From an uncultured Litoreibacter sp. (GTDB lineage Bacteria > Pseudomonadota > Alphaproteobacteria > Rhodobacterales > Rhodobacteraceae), in assembly GCA_947493265.1 (NCBI GenBank), contig CANLQL010000004.1:372001-436000 (forward strand): 64,000 nt of DNA, read 5' to 3'. This document shows, in pieces, positions 9,990 through 19,479 of the stretch. Each line of letters starts with the position of its first letter. The first letter of the stretch is position 1. The notes beneath the pieces were generated by a model, which saw nothing but the letters and a program-made list of their open reading frames with translations, did not search any database and was not told the origin of the DNA. The translations under genes and the position numbers were made by a program.

Positions 9990-12299
9990 ATGACCGTCAA
10001 AGAAAATTTCGACACAATGGATTACGGCCCCGCCCCGGAAAGCAAGACGGAGGCGATGGGTTGGCTGGCAACACATAAATCCAAATTTGGCCACTTCATT
10101 AACGGAAGTTTCACAAAGCCTGCCAAATCCTTTGCGACCAAAAATCCGGCCACAGGTGAGGTTTTGGCCAAGATCAGCCAGGCAAGTCAGAAAGACGTCG
10201 ACAGCGCTGTGAAAGCCGCACGCGCAGCGCAGCCGAAATGGGCGTCTCTGTCCGGGTTTGATCGCGCGAAATACCTGTATGCGCTGGCCCGCGCACTTCA
10301 AAAGCACTCCCGGCTTTTTGCGGTTCTTGAGACGCTTGATAATGGCAAACCTATTCGCGAAAGCCGAGATATCGACATCCCACTGGCCCAGCGCCATTTC
10401 TACTATCACGCTGGCATGGCGCAGCTTATGGCGTCCGAGCTGCCAGACCGGGCGCCGCTTGGCGTTTGCGGACAAATCATTCCGTGGAATTTCCCTTTGC
10501 TGATGCTCAGCTGGAAAATCGCGCCCGCATTGGCGATGGGCAATACAGTGGTGTTGAAACCTGCTGAGTACACGTCCCTGACTGCGCTGCTCTTTGCCGA
10601 GATTTGTGCGCAGGTCGGTCTGCCCAAAGGGGTTGTGAATATAGTTACTGGCGACGGAGCAGTGGGCGAAATGATCGTTGGCGCGCAGGTTGATAAGGTG
10701 GCTTTCACTGGCTCCACATCAGTCGGCAAACGCATTCGGGAAGCGACGGCAGGCTCCGGGAAATCCTTGACTTTGGAACTTGGCGGCAAGTCGCCTTACA
10801 TCGTTTTTGACGATGCTGATCTGGACAGTGCTGTTGAAGGACTGGTCGATGCGATCTGGTTCAATCAGGGCCAGGTTTGTTGTGCCGGGTCGCGTCTGTT
10901 GGTCCAGGAAGGCGTGGCTGAGGTGTTCTACCGCAAGCTAAAGCGCCGGATGGACGGGCTGCGCATCGGCGATCCTTTGGACAAGTGCATCGATGTCGGA
11001 GCCGTGGTTGATCCAGTGCAGCTAAATACTATTCAATCCCTCGTAGACGCCAATCAAGACGGCGAAACCTATGTCGCAGCAACGCCCCTGCCCGACGGAT
11101 GCTTCTATCCCCCGACCTTGATAACGGGCCTCAGCCCTGCTGCTGTTCTGATGCAGGAAGAAATCTTCGGCCCGGTTCTGGTCTCCACCACGTTCCGCAC
11201 CCCGAAAGAGGCGTTGGAGATCGCAAACCAGACCCGCTACGGATTAGCGGCGACGGTCTGGACCGAAAACATCAACCTTGCCCTAGAAATCGCCCCAAAG
11301 CTTGTGGCGGGCATTGTTTGGGTGAATGGAACCAACATGTTTGACGCAGCCGCAGGGTTCGGCGGTGTACGTGAAAGTGGCTATGGCCGAGAAGGCGGTT
11401 GGGAAGGTCTGAGCGCATACACCAAGCCGAAGACATCGCCAAAGGCCGCAAAACCTATCGCGGCTTTCGCGGGCAAAGGCACCCTCAGTGATCCGATTGA
11501 TCGGACTGCGAAGCTCTACATTGGCGGCAAACAGGCCCGGCCAGATGCTGGATACTCGCACCTAATATACGGTCCGAAGGGGGACGCGCTGGGGGAAATC
11601 AGCCTTGCCAACCGCAAGGATGTTCGAAATGCCGTTGAAGCAGCAGGTTCGGCAAAATCCTGGTCACAGACAACAGGTCATCTGCGCGCGCAAATCCTTT
11701 ACTATATCGCTGAAAATCTGTCGGCGCGGGCCGATGAGTTTGCCAAGCGGATCAAGGAAATGACCGGCAAACCCGGGATGGCCGAGGTGCAATCAACACT
11801 GGAAACGTTGTTCACGCATGCGGCATGGGCCGACAAATTGGACGGCCAGGTTCATAACGTTCCAATTCGCGGCGTTGCGTTGGCGATGAAAGAGCCTGTC
11901 GGCGTGATCGCCGCCTTGTGCGATGTGCGGCCACTGGCAGGGCTTGTTGAGTGCATCGCCCCGGCCATTGCCATGGGAAACCGGGTGATTGCGGCCGCGT
12001 CAGAGCCGTTTCCGCTGTCAGCAACAGATTTCTACCAAATCCTCGAAACCTCGGATGTGCCGGGCGGTGTTGTGAACATCCTGACCGGACCGCATACCGA
12101 TATTGCATCACATCTGGCTGCGCATAACGACATCGACGCGATGTGGAGCTTTTCTGAAACCGCGCCTGCGCAAGTGATCGAAGCGGCCTCCGCTGGCAAC
12201 CTCAAACGGACCTTTGTGGCCCCCAGACCGGGCACCGCAAAGGAAATGCTCAGCCATGCCACTGAGGTCAAAAACATCTGGGTGCCCTACGGCGAATAG
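9990..12299 (+). CDS. Two-domain aldehyde dehydrogenase, ALDH16-like
   Basis: First domain complete (LTLELGGKSPYIVF, NQGQVCCAGSR); second ALDH-like domain lacks a recognisable catalytic Cys/Glu. 769 aa, adjacent to deoC. Confidence 0.85.
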   Translation: MTVKENFDTMDYGPAPESKTEAMGWLATHKSKFGHFINGSFTKPAKSFATKNPATGEVLAKISQASQKDVDSAVKAARAAQPKWASLSGFDRAKYLYALARALQKHSRLFAVLETLDNGKPIRESRDIDIPLAQRHFYYHAGMAQLMASELPDRAPLGVCGQIIPWNFPLLMLSWKIAPALAMGNTVVLKPAEYTSLTALLFAEICAQVGLPKGVVNIVTGDGAVGEMIVGAQVDKVAFTGSTSVGKRIREATAGSGKSLTLELGGKSPYIVFDDADLDSAVEGLVDAIWFNQGQVCCAGSRLLVQEGVAEVFYRKLKRRMDGLRIGDPLDKCIDVGAVVDPVQLNTIQSLVDANQDGETYVAATPLPDGCFYPPTLITGLSPAAVLMQEEIFGPVLVSTTFRTPKEALEIANQTRYGLAATVWTENINLALEIAPKLVAGIVWVNGTNMFDAAAGFGGVRESGYGREGGWEGLSAYTKPKTSPKAAKPIAAFAGKGTLSDPIDRTAKLYIGGKQARPDAGYSHLIYGPKGDALGEISLANRKDVRNAVEAAGSAKSWSQTTGHLRAQILYYIAENLSARADEFAKRIKEMTGKPGMAEVQSTLETLFTHAAWADKLDGQVHNVPIRGVALAMKEPVGVIAALCDVRPLAGLVECIAPAIAMGNRVIAAASEPFPLSATDFYQILETSDVPGGVVNILTGPHTDIASHLAAHNDIDAMWSFSETAPAQVIEAASAGNLKRTFVAPRPGTAKEMLSHATEVKNIWVPYGE

Positions 12300-12310
12300 T
12301 TATGCGACGA

Positions 12311-12339
12311 AAAACGCCCCGAAATATCGGGGCGTTTTC
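12311..12339. terminator. Bidirectional intrinsic terminator
   Basis: AAAACGCCCCGAAATATCGGGGCGTTTTC between convergent ALDH and aquaporin genes. Confidence 0.85.
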
Positions 12340-12367
12340 TAACTTTTAACAGTGCTCAAGAATAGGC

Positions 12368-13069
12368 TTACAGCGCTGTGATGCGTGCTTTGTGAAGCAT
12401 CCCGCCAATCGCTCCGCCAAGGAGCGGCGCAACAATGAAGAGCCACAATTGACCTATCGCAGTGCCCCCTACAAAGAGGGCTGGACCGATTGATCGCGCG
12501 GGGTTCACGGATGTCCCGGTGACGGTAATTCCGACAAGATGGATCATTACCAGCGTCAAACCGATCACAAGTCCAGCCACGATAGGGGCCGCTGGGGTTT
12601 CTTCCGTTACCCCCAGAATGACCACTAGGAAAACCGCCGTTGCAACAACCTCAAAGATAAACGCAGAGATCATAAAGAACTCCCCACCATAGCCTTCGCC
12701 CCAACCGTTTTGACCCAGACCGTTGGCCGCGATGTCGTAGCCCCCAACAGTATTGCTTGCCATTGTCAGGATTAGACCTGCGGCGATGATGGCCCCGATG
12801 GTTTGGGAAATGGCGTAACCGATGAAATCAGCGCCCGACATCCGCCCTGCAACCAATGCACCCATCGAAACGGCCGGGTTCAGATGCGCGCCGGATACCT
12901 GACCGATGGAGTAGGCCATTGCCACAACAGCGATGCCAAAGGCGAAACTGATCCCTGTAATGGAGATCGCGTCAGCGACACCAATGCCACCACCCGCCAA
13001 GACCGCAGACCCAACACCAAAAAAGACCAAGGTGAAGGTGCCGATCATTTCAGCAAAATATTTTTTCAT
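12368..13069 (-). CDS. aqpZ: Aquaporin Z / MIP family channel
   Basis: MKKYFAEMIGTFTLVFFGVGSAVLAGG; SGAHLNPAVS and GTSVNPARSIGPA NPA motifs; internal ATG preferred. Confidence 0.93.
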   Translation of the reverse strand: MKKYFAEMIGTFTLVFFGVGSAVLAGGGIGVADAISITGISFAFGIAVVAMAYSIGQVSGAHLNPAVSMGALVAGRMSGADFIGYAISQTIGAIIAAGLILTMASNTVGGYDIAANGLGQNGWGEGYGGEFFMISAFIFEVVATAVFLVVILGVTEETPAAPIVAGLVIGLTLVMIHLVGITVTGTSVNPARSIGPALFVGGTAIGQLWLFIVAPLLGGAIGGMLHKARITAL

Positions 13070-13177
13070 AAATTCTCTCCCTCTCTGCCGATTGAATTCG
13101 GCCTTTGCGCTTTCTCTATGGATCACAGGAATGCGCAAAGTTATGGGAGAATCGAGCCGATCTTCCCCGACGCTTGC

Positions 13178-13852
13178 TTAAACGCGGGGTTTGCCCCTCC
13201 ATGTATCCAGCCACGCTTTGAAGCGGCCCCAAACACCTGTTGCTTGATCACGGGCCGCATCGGCACGCGCGTCGACGGCATCCCAGGTCTCACCGGCATC
13301 TTCTAAAAGCGGGTCGATTTTCGAGCGGCGAAACCACTGCGTCAAACGATAGAACCCAAGACAGAGGCCTGCGAAAATGATCAGGATCAGGATGTTGAAC
13401 CACGGGATCAGGCGTTGTTCCGGGTCATCGATCGGGCGCACACCGACAGCGTTTGGAAAAATCGACAGGAATTCATTTCGCCAACCGTAATGCGTGACAA
13501 CAACCCATTGTGGCGTCCCTTTCGGACTGACAAGATCAGCAGCCTCGGTTTGCAGGTTCGACGAGTCGAGCTTGAAATAAGGCGGCCAGCCCCAGCCAGT
13601 ATCTTCGTTGCGGTAAACCATGACACGGCCATTCGTGCGCACAGTATTGATGAAGCGCACATCACGATTTGCACCTGTTGCCTCCTGACCCGTGTCCGCC
13701 CCCGCCCAGAAGATAGAATTCTCGCCGAAGTCGACACGACGCACTTCTGTTTCGACAATTCGCGCGATATCGCGCTGCGGCAACGTGTAGTGAAAGAAGC
13801 TGGCGATCAGCAGCCAGAAGATAATCCAAAAGGTCCATTTGACATAACGCAT
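13178..13852 (-). CDS. DUF1523-like membrane protein, nine-gene operon member I
   Basis: N- and C-terminal TM segments; resembles DUF1523 proteins of Rhodobacterales. Confidence 0.7.
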   Translation of the reverse strand: MRYVKWTFWIIFWLLIASFFHYTLPQRDIARIVETEVRRVDFGENSIFWAGADTGQEATGANRDVRFINTVRTNGRVMVYRNEDTGWGWPPYFKLDSSNLQTEAADLVSPKGTPQWVVVTHYGWRNEFLSIFPNAVGVRPIDDPEQRLIPWFNILILIIFAGLCLGFYRLTQWFRRSKIDPLLEDAGETWDAVDARADAARDQATGVWGRFKAWLDTWRGKPRV

Positions 13853-13862
13853 GGCAGCTTCC

Positions 13863-14132
13863 TTACATAAAGTTCATGACATAGACCAAGACCGCGATAA
13901 CCGCGTAAGGCACTATGAAAACGCCAAAAATCAGCTTCCGACGGAGGGAGCCGTCATAGTTTGAAAGTCCGGTTTCGATGAACGCGTCGCGGTCGCCCGT
14001 CATACCTTCTTCGTCCCATTCTTCACCAAGCTTGGTCCGCCTGACAGAGCGCGACCACGCCGATAGCACAAAATAGACGACCAGCATGACGAGGAAGGCA
14101 AAGAAGGCCAACCTGAGTATTCCGATGATCAT
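13863..14132 (-). CDS. Small membrane protein, operon member H
   Basis: MIIGILRLAFFAFLVMLVVYFV..., two TMs; ATGA overlap with upstream gene. Confidence 0.65.
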   Translation of the reverse strand: MIIGILRLAFFAFLVMLVVYFVLSAWSRSVRRTKLGEEWDEEGMTGDRDAFIETGLSNYDGSLRRKLIFGVFIVPYAVIAVLVYVMNFM

Positions 14133-15469
14133 TTGCCCCTCCTGATACTGCCCCAAGGGCCCACAACGTCAACTAAATCAACTTCGTCCGGTCCGGTCAT
14201 CGAGGCCTCCCGCCCGAACAAGGCTTCGCGCGCTCCGGCCTTGTCGACCTGATATTCCCGTTCAAGGAAATCTGCCACGAAGGCCTTCTTTGGATCAGGC
14301 CAGCTACGATACAGCGCATAGAATAACTCTTTATGGCAAATGAACAATTGGCGGATATCCAACGGTGTCAGTTCTGCCAATAGACGGTTCACCAGATCGC
14401 GGTCAGCATGCGGCTTCGCACGCAGCGTGTAGAAGTACGCCGGATGCTCTGACGTGATGCGCGGGAAGGAACCGCCACCTTCCGCCCAGCGCAACAACCT
14501 ATTCAGGCCGTGGAAGGCTTCCGGCAATTCGCTGCTATAGCGGCGCGCAAGTTGGCGCAGATCCCGTCTGTTCGCACCTTCCAACGGTGCCCCCAGAGAG
14601 GCCGCCACATCAACCGTGACGAAGTCCATTTTCTGGCGGATGATCGCCGCCGCATCCAGACCTTTGATACCGATAATCGGCTCTGCCAGGTCGTTCATTT
14701 CCAGAAACGCCGCAATCTGGTTTCGATCATTCAAATCCATCATGAACGGGATCGGCAATTTGCCAAGCGCGTCCTTACCACCGACAGAAATTGCGGCCGG
14801 ATGTTCGGCTTCACGGAAAACATAGAGACCACCGAAATGTTCGGTCCAGAAATTCTTCTGCTCAAAACTGGTCTCTTTCAGTGTAATCGGCGCGCGTGTG
14901 ACATCCCCGGTTTTCCGGGCAAGACCAATCATTTCCGCAATCAGCACGTCGTCCCACCAGGCGTCCTCGCGGGTTTTGAAATCCTCGATCATACGGGCCA
15001 ATTTCCCAGCCTGAGAGACATGCGCCTCCGTTGTGTCCGCTTCGACCGTGATCTTGCGAATGTCGAACAGATCAGCGGCCTCACTTACGCGGTAGACAGA
15101 GTTTAACAACTCGCCCGCAACCGCATCGCGCGCCGTCAGTGCAAAAAGCTGGTTTTCATTGTCTTCGATAAACTGGCGCAGAATACCGCGGGACGTGGAA
15201 AACTTCGCCTCTAGCAGAGGTGCAGTTTTTTGTTCCGTCGACAAAAGAATGAACTGACGATTGCAACCATTTGGGTTGAGATAGAGCGGATCGCCCAACT
15301 CATCCCCGACCTCCGGTGCGAACCCAGAGATATCGATGTGAAAATCGGTCAGGTTGGTGGTTTTGCCCGTCAGATGTTTCAACGCGCGATTATAGCGTTC
15401 CACCAAAGAGGGGCTGCTGACATGAAACAGGTTGCCATACATCAGGCCTTTTCGAATCAATCGCATCAT
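14129..15469 (-). CDS. Conserved hypothetical protein, 446 aa, operon member G (possibly DUF6638)
   Basis: Start MMRLIRKGLMYGNLFHVSSPSLVERYN; 4-nt overlaps on both sides. Confidence 0.7.
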   Translation of the reverse strand: MMRLIRKGLMYGNLFHVSSPSLVERYNRALKHLTGKTTNLTDFHIDISGFAPEVGDELGDPLYLNPNGCNRQFILLSTEQKTAPLLEAKFSTSRGILRQFIEDNENQLFALTARDAVAGELLNSVYRVSEAADLFDIRKITVEADTTEAHVSQAGKLARMIEDFKTREDAWWDDVLIAEMIGLARKTGDVTRAPITLKETSFEQKNFWTEHFGGLYVFREAEHPAAISVGGKDALGKLPIPFMMDLNDRNQIAAFLEMNDLAEPIIGIKGLDAAAIIRQKMDFVTVDVAASLGAPLEGANRRDLRQLARRYSSELPEAFHGLNRLLRWAEGGGSFPRITSEHPAYFYTLRAKPHADRDLVNRLLAELTPLDIRQLFICHKELFYALYRSWPDPKKAFVADFLEREYQVDKAGAREALFGREASMTGPDEVDLVDVVGPWGSIRRGK

Positions 15470-15702
15470 GAGCGGCGGGCCTTCGCGAGTTTCAACGTCA
15501 AGGCGATAAAGCCCCCGCCGATCCAGATGGCAATGGCGAACATGATCAGGAAGCTGAAATAGACCTCCCAGTAACCATCTGATGCATGGAAGCAATTGAT
15601 ATCGCGTGCTGTCCAGAACCCGCAGACAGACCCCGCTACAAGCCAGGCAACCACAAATGGTGCCAGCACCACCAGAACCGCTATGGCATGCAGCTTCGTC
15701 AT
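15466..15702 (-). CDS. Small membrane protein, 78 aa, operon member F
   Basis: MTKLHAIAVLVVLAPFVVAWLV..., two TMs, ATGA overlaps on both sides. Confidence 0.65.
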   Translation of the reverse strand: MTKLHAIAVLVVLAPFVVAWLVAGSVCGFWTARDINCFHASDGYWEVYFSFLIMFAIAIWIGGGFIALTLKLAKARRS

Positions 15703-16010
15703 GAATTCAACACACGTTTTGCGCGCACGATATAGGCAATCACCATGATCGGCACCCAAACCATTGCCGTGATCCAGGTCCAATACCAGGCCCAGCTTCC
15801 CAATGCAGCGACACCGCCATCATTCATCATCACAGCACCAAGCCACAGCATGTGAACGGCAAATATGCCTGCACCGGCCCAGATTATGCAATAGACCATC
15901 GCCATGCCGAACTCCGCGGGCGACGTCGCGGGGCGTTTGGCAAACCACAGCCCCATCGCCAGTCCGATCAACATAGGCGCAAGCCAGGCAAGGCTAATGG
16001 CAACAATCAT
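15699..16010 (-). CDS. Small membrane protein, 103 aa, operon member E
   Basis: MIVAISLAWLAPMLIGLAMGLWF...; three predicted TM segments. Confidence 0.65.
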   Translation of the reverse strand: MIVAISLAWLAPMLIGLAMGLWFAKRPATSPAEFGMAMVYCIIWAGAGIFAVHMLWLGAVMMNDGGVAALGSWAWYWTWITAMVWVPIMVIAYIVRAKRVLNS

Positions 16011-16026
16011 GACAGGCTCCGATTGC

Positions 16027-17973
16027 TCACGATTTGCTCTCCAGATAGCGCCGCTTCGCTTCTTCGGTCCGGCCAAAATCGCGGATCATGTTCTCAATCG
16101 CCACTTCGTCAGATTTATCCGCATAGCGGAATTCGCTATCGGCGTAGCGGTTGATCTCCTGAATTACCATTTCCACCGTGATTGGCTGGCGCAACTCTTC
16201 GATCATACCGCGTTTTTCGTCGTAATTCTTGAACAGGAAAAGATCCGGGTCATCCATCCACTCATCCGGCAATTCGAAATCCATCGCGCGGACTTTAACC
16301 GCATCTGTGATGTTCTTGATCGCCCGCCCTGTGAAACGTTCATCGGCTTCCTGAATACCCTTGAGATACGTTCCCAGCTTGGCAATCGTATCCAGCTTGC
16401 CGATATCTTTGGACACACGATCGAACACCCGCTCCAACCCGGCTTCATGAGGACGTGCATGGCTTTCAAAACTGGCCGCAACAGCTTTCTTGATTTCCTG
16501 AGCGGCAAAGACCTCGTGCTCACCCACAGGGATGTCGTGGTTCTTGCCCATCAACAGATAGAGAATGTCGATATAGTCATCCCGCGTAATTGGCCCATCG
16601 ACCAGGAAACGTGCACCAGCGCGCTGGCGAAGCGCGTCGTCCACATTCTCCGGATAGTTTGAGAACATCCCGAACGTGCAGTTGCCACGCACCACCGTAT
16701 TGGCTCCCGCGAAACTCTCCATCAGCACAGCCGTGATCTCCAACTGGCCCGCGCTGGACTGACGGTCGCCCCGCTTGCCGGCCAACTGATCGATATCGTC
16801 GATGGTTCCAAAACCGATCACATTGGGATCAATGATGTTGTTGATAAAGGCCTTGGCGTTCTGACCGGATTTCCCTTGATAACTGTCTATATTATCCGTG
16901 CTGAGGTTCTGGTACCGAAACGCGTAGCCAGCCGTTTCGCAATACCCTTGGATCAACCCTGCCATCATCTGAATAAGCGTGGTTTTCCCGGTCCCGGGCT
17001 TGCCATCGCCCATGAAGGTGAAAATGAAGCCGCCGAGTTCGGCAAACGGGTTCAGTTTGCGCTCAAAATCATAGGCCATCAGCATCTTCGACAGCTTCAT
17101 CGCCTGATATTTGGCAATATGGTTCCCCACAACCTCGTTGGGCTTTTTGAAGGTCATCGTCAGGGTCGATCCTTTGCCCCGTGCCGCTGGTGTGAAGCCG
17201 CTGATTGTCAGATCATCTGCCTCAATCCTGTACGCTGACGAATGGAACGCTTCCAGACGAGGCGCGTTTTGTGCGCGCAATGCAACCTTTTCCATCAACT
17301 GCTCGGCATAGGCCAAAACTGTCGCCACCAGTTGACCATCATCACCGGCAAATAACGCAAGGTCCTGGTCCAGCTCCCACAAACTTCCATGCAGCGCCAA
17401 CAAGGCATTGTCCGTCAAAACCTCTTCGACAGCGCCGATTTCCACGGTCACTTCTGACGCATTTGACGCCAGCAAGAAGGCCACCGCATTGCCAAACGCA
17501 TAAGTGCTCGCCAAGGCTTCCGCCGCCAACAGCTCGCCAAACTCAGCCTTTTTTGCATCACTCAGACGGCCCGCAAGATTTTCGCGTTTCAACTCCGCCA
17601 GCCCCGTGGCTTCCGAATAGGCCTCCCCGATCGCCAACCCGATTGCCAAGGCGCGCCGCAGCCCCTGCAAAACCGACGCCTGCACCGCTGACGGCAATGC
17701 GTCTTCGCCAACAGCCTCGATCCGCTCGATCAAACGCACACCTTCTGGCCGTGCGGTCGACCGTGTTACAAGACCGGGTGTCGTCGATCGGAACCGCCGA
17801 CGGGTGCCCAAGCCCGAAGACCTCTCAGCAGCTGCCACCTCCGTCGATGGCGCGTCCTTGGCCTTTGCAATGCGCGGCGTATGGTCCACGCCTTCCAACA
17901 TCGCCACCGCAGCACCGTAATGGGCGCGGATTTCATCTTCTTTCAACTCCATCAGATCAGCGGATACACTCAC
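16027..17973 (-). CDS. AAA+ ATPase, 648 aa, operon member D
   Basis: Walker A GDGKPGTGKTTL, Walker B FGTIDDID, sensor-1/Arg-finger region FGMFSNYPENVDDALRQRAGARF; GTG start. Confidence 0.9.
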   Translation of the reverse strand: MSVSADLMELKEDEIRAHYGAAVAMLEGVDHTPRIAKAKDAPSTEVAAAERSSGLGTRRRFRSTTPGLVTRSTARPEGVRLIERIEAVGEDALPSAVQASVLQGLRRALAIGLAIGEAYSEATGLAELKRENLAGRLSDAKKAEFGELLAAEALASTYAFGNAVAFLLASNASEVTVEIGAVEEVLTDNALLALHGSLWELDQDLALFAGDDGQLVATVLAYAEQLMEKVALRAQNAPRLEAFHSSAYRIEADDLTISGFTPAARGKGSTLTMTFKKPNEVVGNHIAKYQAMKLSKMLMAYDFERKLNPFAELGGFIFTFMGDGKPGTGKTTLIQMMAGLIQGYCETAGYAFRYQNLSTDNIDSYQGKSGQNAKAFINNIIDPNVIGFGTIDDIDQLAGKRGDRQSSAGQLEITAVLMESFAGANTVVRGNCTFGMFSNYPENVDDALRQRAGARFLVDGPITRDDYIDILYLLMGKNHDIPVGEHEVFAAQEIKKAVAASFESHARPHEAGLERVFDRVSKDIGKLDTIAKLGTYLKGIQEADERFTGRAIKNITDAVKVRAMDFELPDEWMDDPDLFLFKNYDEKRGMIEELRQPITVEMVIQEINRYADSEFRYADKSDEVAIENMIRDFGRTEEAKRRYLESKS

Positions 17974-17982
17974 GCAAATCTC

Positions 17983-18016
17983 CTTCTTCTTGCAAAAAAT
18001 ACCTCCGCCGGAGGCG
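17983..18016 (-). repeat. Palindrome-plus-tail intergenic repeat, copy 1
   Basis: Minus strand GCGCCTCCGGCGGAGGTATTTTTTGCAAGAAGAAG; hairpin followed by T-run, between genes C and D. Confidence 0.7.
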
Positions 18017-18039
18017 CACTTACGTCAAAATCAATCCTG

Positions 18040-19170
18040 TCATCGATAGCTGACGACCCGGCCTGCCGGGCTGACAACAAATTTCCGCACTGTTTCAAAC
18101 CCTGCCGGGCGCTTTTCTTCCAGAACTTGAAAGGGTTTCTGTGGCAAAATCAATGAGCGCGAGATCGACGTCGCCCCCGTCTCGGCCCCGCGTCCAGCAA
18201 ACGGATCAAGCTTGAATATCTCCCGCTCCACCTGCCCGAACCAGCCTTTTTTTTCCATCTCTACCCGCTCGGAATGCAAGTCCTCTACTGTCCAGGCCAA
18301 CGCCCAATCTTCCCCTGGCGCGCCTTGCGCTTCTTCCAAAACACCCCGGATCGGGCCGGATTGGCGCGTGAATGTGTGGCTGTACATCGGACCCAGATGG
18401 ATGCGCCGCAACCGTTTGGGATGCAGGTCATCAAAATCGCGATCAAAGCCTTGCGCAATGGTCAGAAGTTTCAATCCACCCGTTGCCTGCGCGCTCAGAT
18501 GGGCCTGTACAGCAGGCCAGCGCCGCGCATCTTTCGGCAAACCTGTTTCGCCGGTATCTTCCAAATCCATCAGGTAAAGCGTTGGCACATTTTGCTGTGT
18601 GTCATAGACCGCCCAATGCACCAGATACGTCCGGCGATCGTCTTTGTTTCCCGTCCAAAGTGTCTCAGGATCATTGGTTGGCCAAAACAGCTTTCCGCGC
18701 GCCAAAGCCTCATAGTATAGCCGCTGCGACATCGCAAATTGCAATTTCGTGGGGATCTGCAACTGCCCAACAATCTCGCGGATCATTTCGTCTTTCAACT
18801 CGGAGGCTGAGCGCATCCCCTTCAGGTGGCGTTCCGCCTGCTGTGCGTCATTGGCCATCTTGATGACCTCGGCAAATACCGGGAACCCGCTTTCGATCTT
18901 GTCAATTGTAAGGGAGCCGAAAAACTGCCCCGTATCACGCCCCGTCAGCAAATACTTGTGGCTGAGCGCCCGAAATGTCCGCGCGATCCGTGCAACATAG
19001 TCCGAGATGATCGACACATCGGTTTTAGAAAAAACCCGCTCCGCCTCCATCTCAGCCGCCACACGGCCCAAATGCCCGGTAATACGCTCAAACTTTGCAA
19101 AATAGCGGCGCGCTGCCAGGTCATCAGTGATGCCTGCATGGTCTTGGGTAAGGTCTATTTCTTCACTCAT
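18040..19170 (-). CDS. Hypothetical protein, 376 aa, operon member C
   Basis: Long ORF in a co-directional operon; no family recognised. Confidence 0.7.
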   Translation of the reverse strand: MSEEIDLTQDHAGITDDLAARRYFAKFERITGHLGRVAAEMEAERVFSKTDVSIISDYVARIARTFRALSHKYLLTGRDTGQFFGSLTIDKIESGFPVFAEVIKMANDAQQAERHLKGMRSASELKDEMIREIVGQLQIPTKLQFAMSQRLYYEALARGKLFWPTNDPETLWTGNKDDRRTYLVHWAVYDTQQNVPTLYLMDLEDTGETGLPKDARRWPAVQAHLSAQATGGLKLLTIAQGFDRDFDDLHPKRLRRIHLGPMYSHTFTRQSGPIRGVLEEAQGAPGEDWALAWTVEDLHSERVEMEKKGWFGQVEREIFKLDPFAGRGAETGATSISRSLILPQKPFQVLEEKRPAGFETVRKFVVSPAGRVVSYR

Positions 19171-19479
19171 CTATACTTCTTTGGACAGCCAAGCTTCCAT
19201 GCGCACATGCACCTTTCGAAGCTTTTGAGGCGCAGCATCCGTGCTATTTCTCAAGATGTAGGTCAGCAGGAAAAACATCGCCGACCAGATACCCGCAAAA
19301 AGCCCATACCACATCGCTTGATTGATCAACGGTGAGACGCTGTCACCGTAATTCGTAAGAAAAAAAGCACTCACCAAAATCAGCCCCAAACCCCCGAAGA
19401 AAAGGTAGAAACGTCGGTCAAACCGTTTGAGTGGGCTGAGCTGCCTGAACCTATCGTGCTGTCTTGGATCAAGCGCCAT
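19171..19479 (-). CDS. Small membrane protein, 102 aa, operon member B
   Basis: MALDPRQHDRFRQLSPLKRFDRRFYLFFGG..., two TMs; overlaps gene A end. Confidence 0.65.
   Translation of the reverse strand: MALDPRQHDRFRQLSPLKRFDRRFYLFFGGLGLILVSAFFLTNYGDSVSPLINQAMWYGLFAGIWSAMFFLLTYILRNSTDAAPQKLRKVHVRMEAWLSKEV

Noticed and set aside
15904-16662. 252-aa plus-strand ORF
   Set aside because: Antisense to the AAA+ ATPase gene and its downstream neighbours.
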